Assembly (NCBI RefSeq): GCF_003352915.1
Contig: NZ_CP022314.1
Span: 2,020,230-2,084,229 of the forward strand
Direction of reading: 5' to 3'
Source of the DNA: Arthrobacter sp. PM3
GTDB taxonomy: Bacteria; Actinomycetota; Actinomycetes; Actinomycetales; Micrococcaceae
Length of the DNA: 64,000 nt
A program made the position numbers and the translations under genes. The notes under the pieces are model-generated. The model was not told the origin of the DNA. It worked only from the letters and a program-made list of their open reading frames with translations, and ran no database searches. This document shows, piece by piece, positions 63,331 through 64,000 of this stretch (within the stretch, counting starts at the first letter, position 1; every line of letters begins with the position of its first letter).

Positions 63331-64000
63331 TTTCCGGCGGCCTGACTGCGGGCGGCGTGGCTGCGGGCGGCTGGCAGGTCGGGCAGAGGTAGATGACCCG
63401 TTCCTCCGGGACGGTGCCCGGACGGGTGCCGGGGCCGCGGTCTTTCCCGAGGACCCCGCGGCGGATGGGGGTGCCGCATTTGAGGCACGGCTGGTGTTCG
63501 CGGCCGTACACCCAGTAGCCGGGACGTCCGGCCGTGCGGCCCACCGGAACGCCCTGCGCGTTCAGCACGGTGGTCCGGCGGCCCGGGCCCAGGTTGGCCG
63601 AGAGCAGGATCTGGGCGTCCGTGATCATGGCGGCAAGATCCGGGACCGCGGAGACGGGCGCCGCCGGATGGACCCCGGAGAGGAAGCAGGCCTCGCAGCG
63701 GTAGATGTTCCCGATCCCCGCCAGCTTGGTCTGGTCCAGCAGGGCCACGCCGATCGGAATGTCCGGAGCCGCGAGCAGCCGGCGTTCGGCCTCGGCGGCG
63801 TCCCAGTCCGGGCCCAGCAGGTCCGGGCCGAGATGCCCCACAACCGCGTCTTCCTGGTCGGTGCGGACCACCTCGAGGATGCCCAGGGAGAACCCGACGG
63901 CGTCGGCCGTGGCGGTGCGCAGCACGCACCGGGCCGTGAAGCCGGGCTTCCGCCAGCGGCCTCCGGACGGGTAGACCTGCCAGCTGCCCTCCATCTTCAG
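63290..64000 (-). CDS. Fpg/Nei-family DNA glycosylase, 5'-truncated by window edge
   Basis: The C-terminal 236 residues or so of a base-excision-repair glycosylase; the frame is open to base 64000 (reading LKMEGSWQV, the family's strand motif). The helix-two-turn-helix DQTKLAGIGNIYRCEACF (about residues 90-107) and the zinc finger CLKCG with CPTC are present. It resembles the actinobacterial endonuclease VIII (Nei2) group. The N-terminal catalytic Pro/Glu lie outside the window. Confidence 0.85.
   Translation of the reverse strand: MKMEGSWQVYPSGGRWRKPGFTARCVLRTATADAVGFSLGILEVVRTDQEDAVVGHLGPDLLGPDWDAAEAERRLLAAPDIPIGVALLDQTKLAGIGNIYRCEACFLSGVHPAAPVSAVPDLAAMITDAQILLSANLGPGRRTTVLNAQGVPVGRTAGRPGYWVYGREHQPCLKCGTPIRRGVLGKDRGPGTRPGTVPEERVIYLCPTCQPPAATPPAVRPPEIRPPATKPVQRRR

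Overview
The window comes from a high-GC Gram-positive actinobacterium that looks like Arthrobacter/Pseudarthrobacter (Micrococcaceae). The evidence is the strong third-codon-position GC bias, a RamB-type regulator divergent from aceA, a DtxR-type iron box, a MocR/YczE pair, actinobacterial lipoproteins and LGFP repeats. This assignment rests on gene content read by eye; no database was searched.

Layout. 1-5800: 3' part of a CynX/NimT-like MFS transporter, then a compositionally different block with a DUF6492-like protein and a large secreted propeller/anchor-D/LGFP protein. 5.9-10.9 kb: glyoxylate shunt (aceB, aceA) with divergent ramB. 11-16.8 kb: poxB, a bacterial serpin, thiD and an MHS-family transporter. 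16.9-20.5 kb: ABC-2 exporter, queuosine-precursor transporter and an AbiEi/DUF559-like protein. 20.7-26.7 kb: LacI repressor divergent from a Gfo/Idh/MocA and sugar-isomerase operon, interrupted by an IS3-family element. 27-33 kb: tgt and housekeeping or unknown genes. 33-40.3 kb: a debranching-enzyme-like protein, a complete Fe(III) ABC importer behind a DtxR box, and a GH76 protein. 40.5-45.7 kb: SDR plus acyl-CoA dehydrogenase, DUF1684 with a TetR, and an aldo/keto reductase with a TetR. 45.8-53.5 kb: a complete fructan locus (LacI, two permeases, binding protein, cytoplasmic GH32, divergent Tat-exported GH32). 53.6-64 kb: an NADP-binding reductase, ppc, DedA, RluA-type synthase, ArsR plus SRPBCC, MocR/YczE and a partial Fpg/Nei glycosylase.

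The most unusual signal is not a gene. Ten intergenic loci carry short GC-rich units repeated at a fixed period (32 bp in family A, 19 bp in families B and C), always as two or more direct copies followed by one or more inverted copies, so that the cluster can fold on itself. Nine of the ten lie at the 3' end of a gene. The IS3 element sits exactly between the direct and inverted halves of one cluster. Several regulatory circuits can also be read directly: a TetR-type operator (AGACARRYCTGTCT) shared by a tetR promoter and a reductase promoter 9.5 kb away, three LacI-type operators sitting on both fructan promoters, and an iron box.
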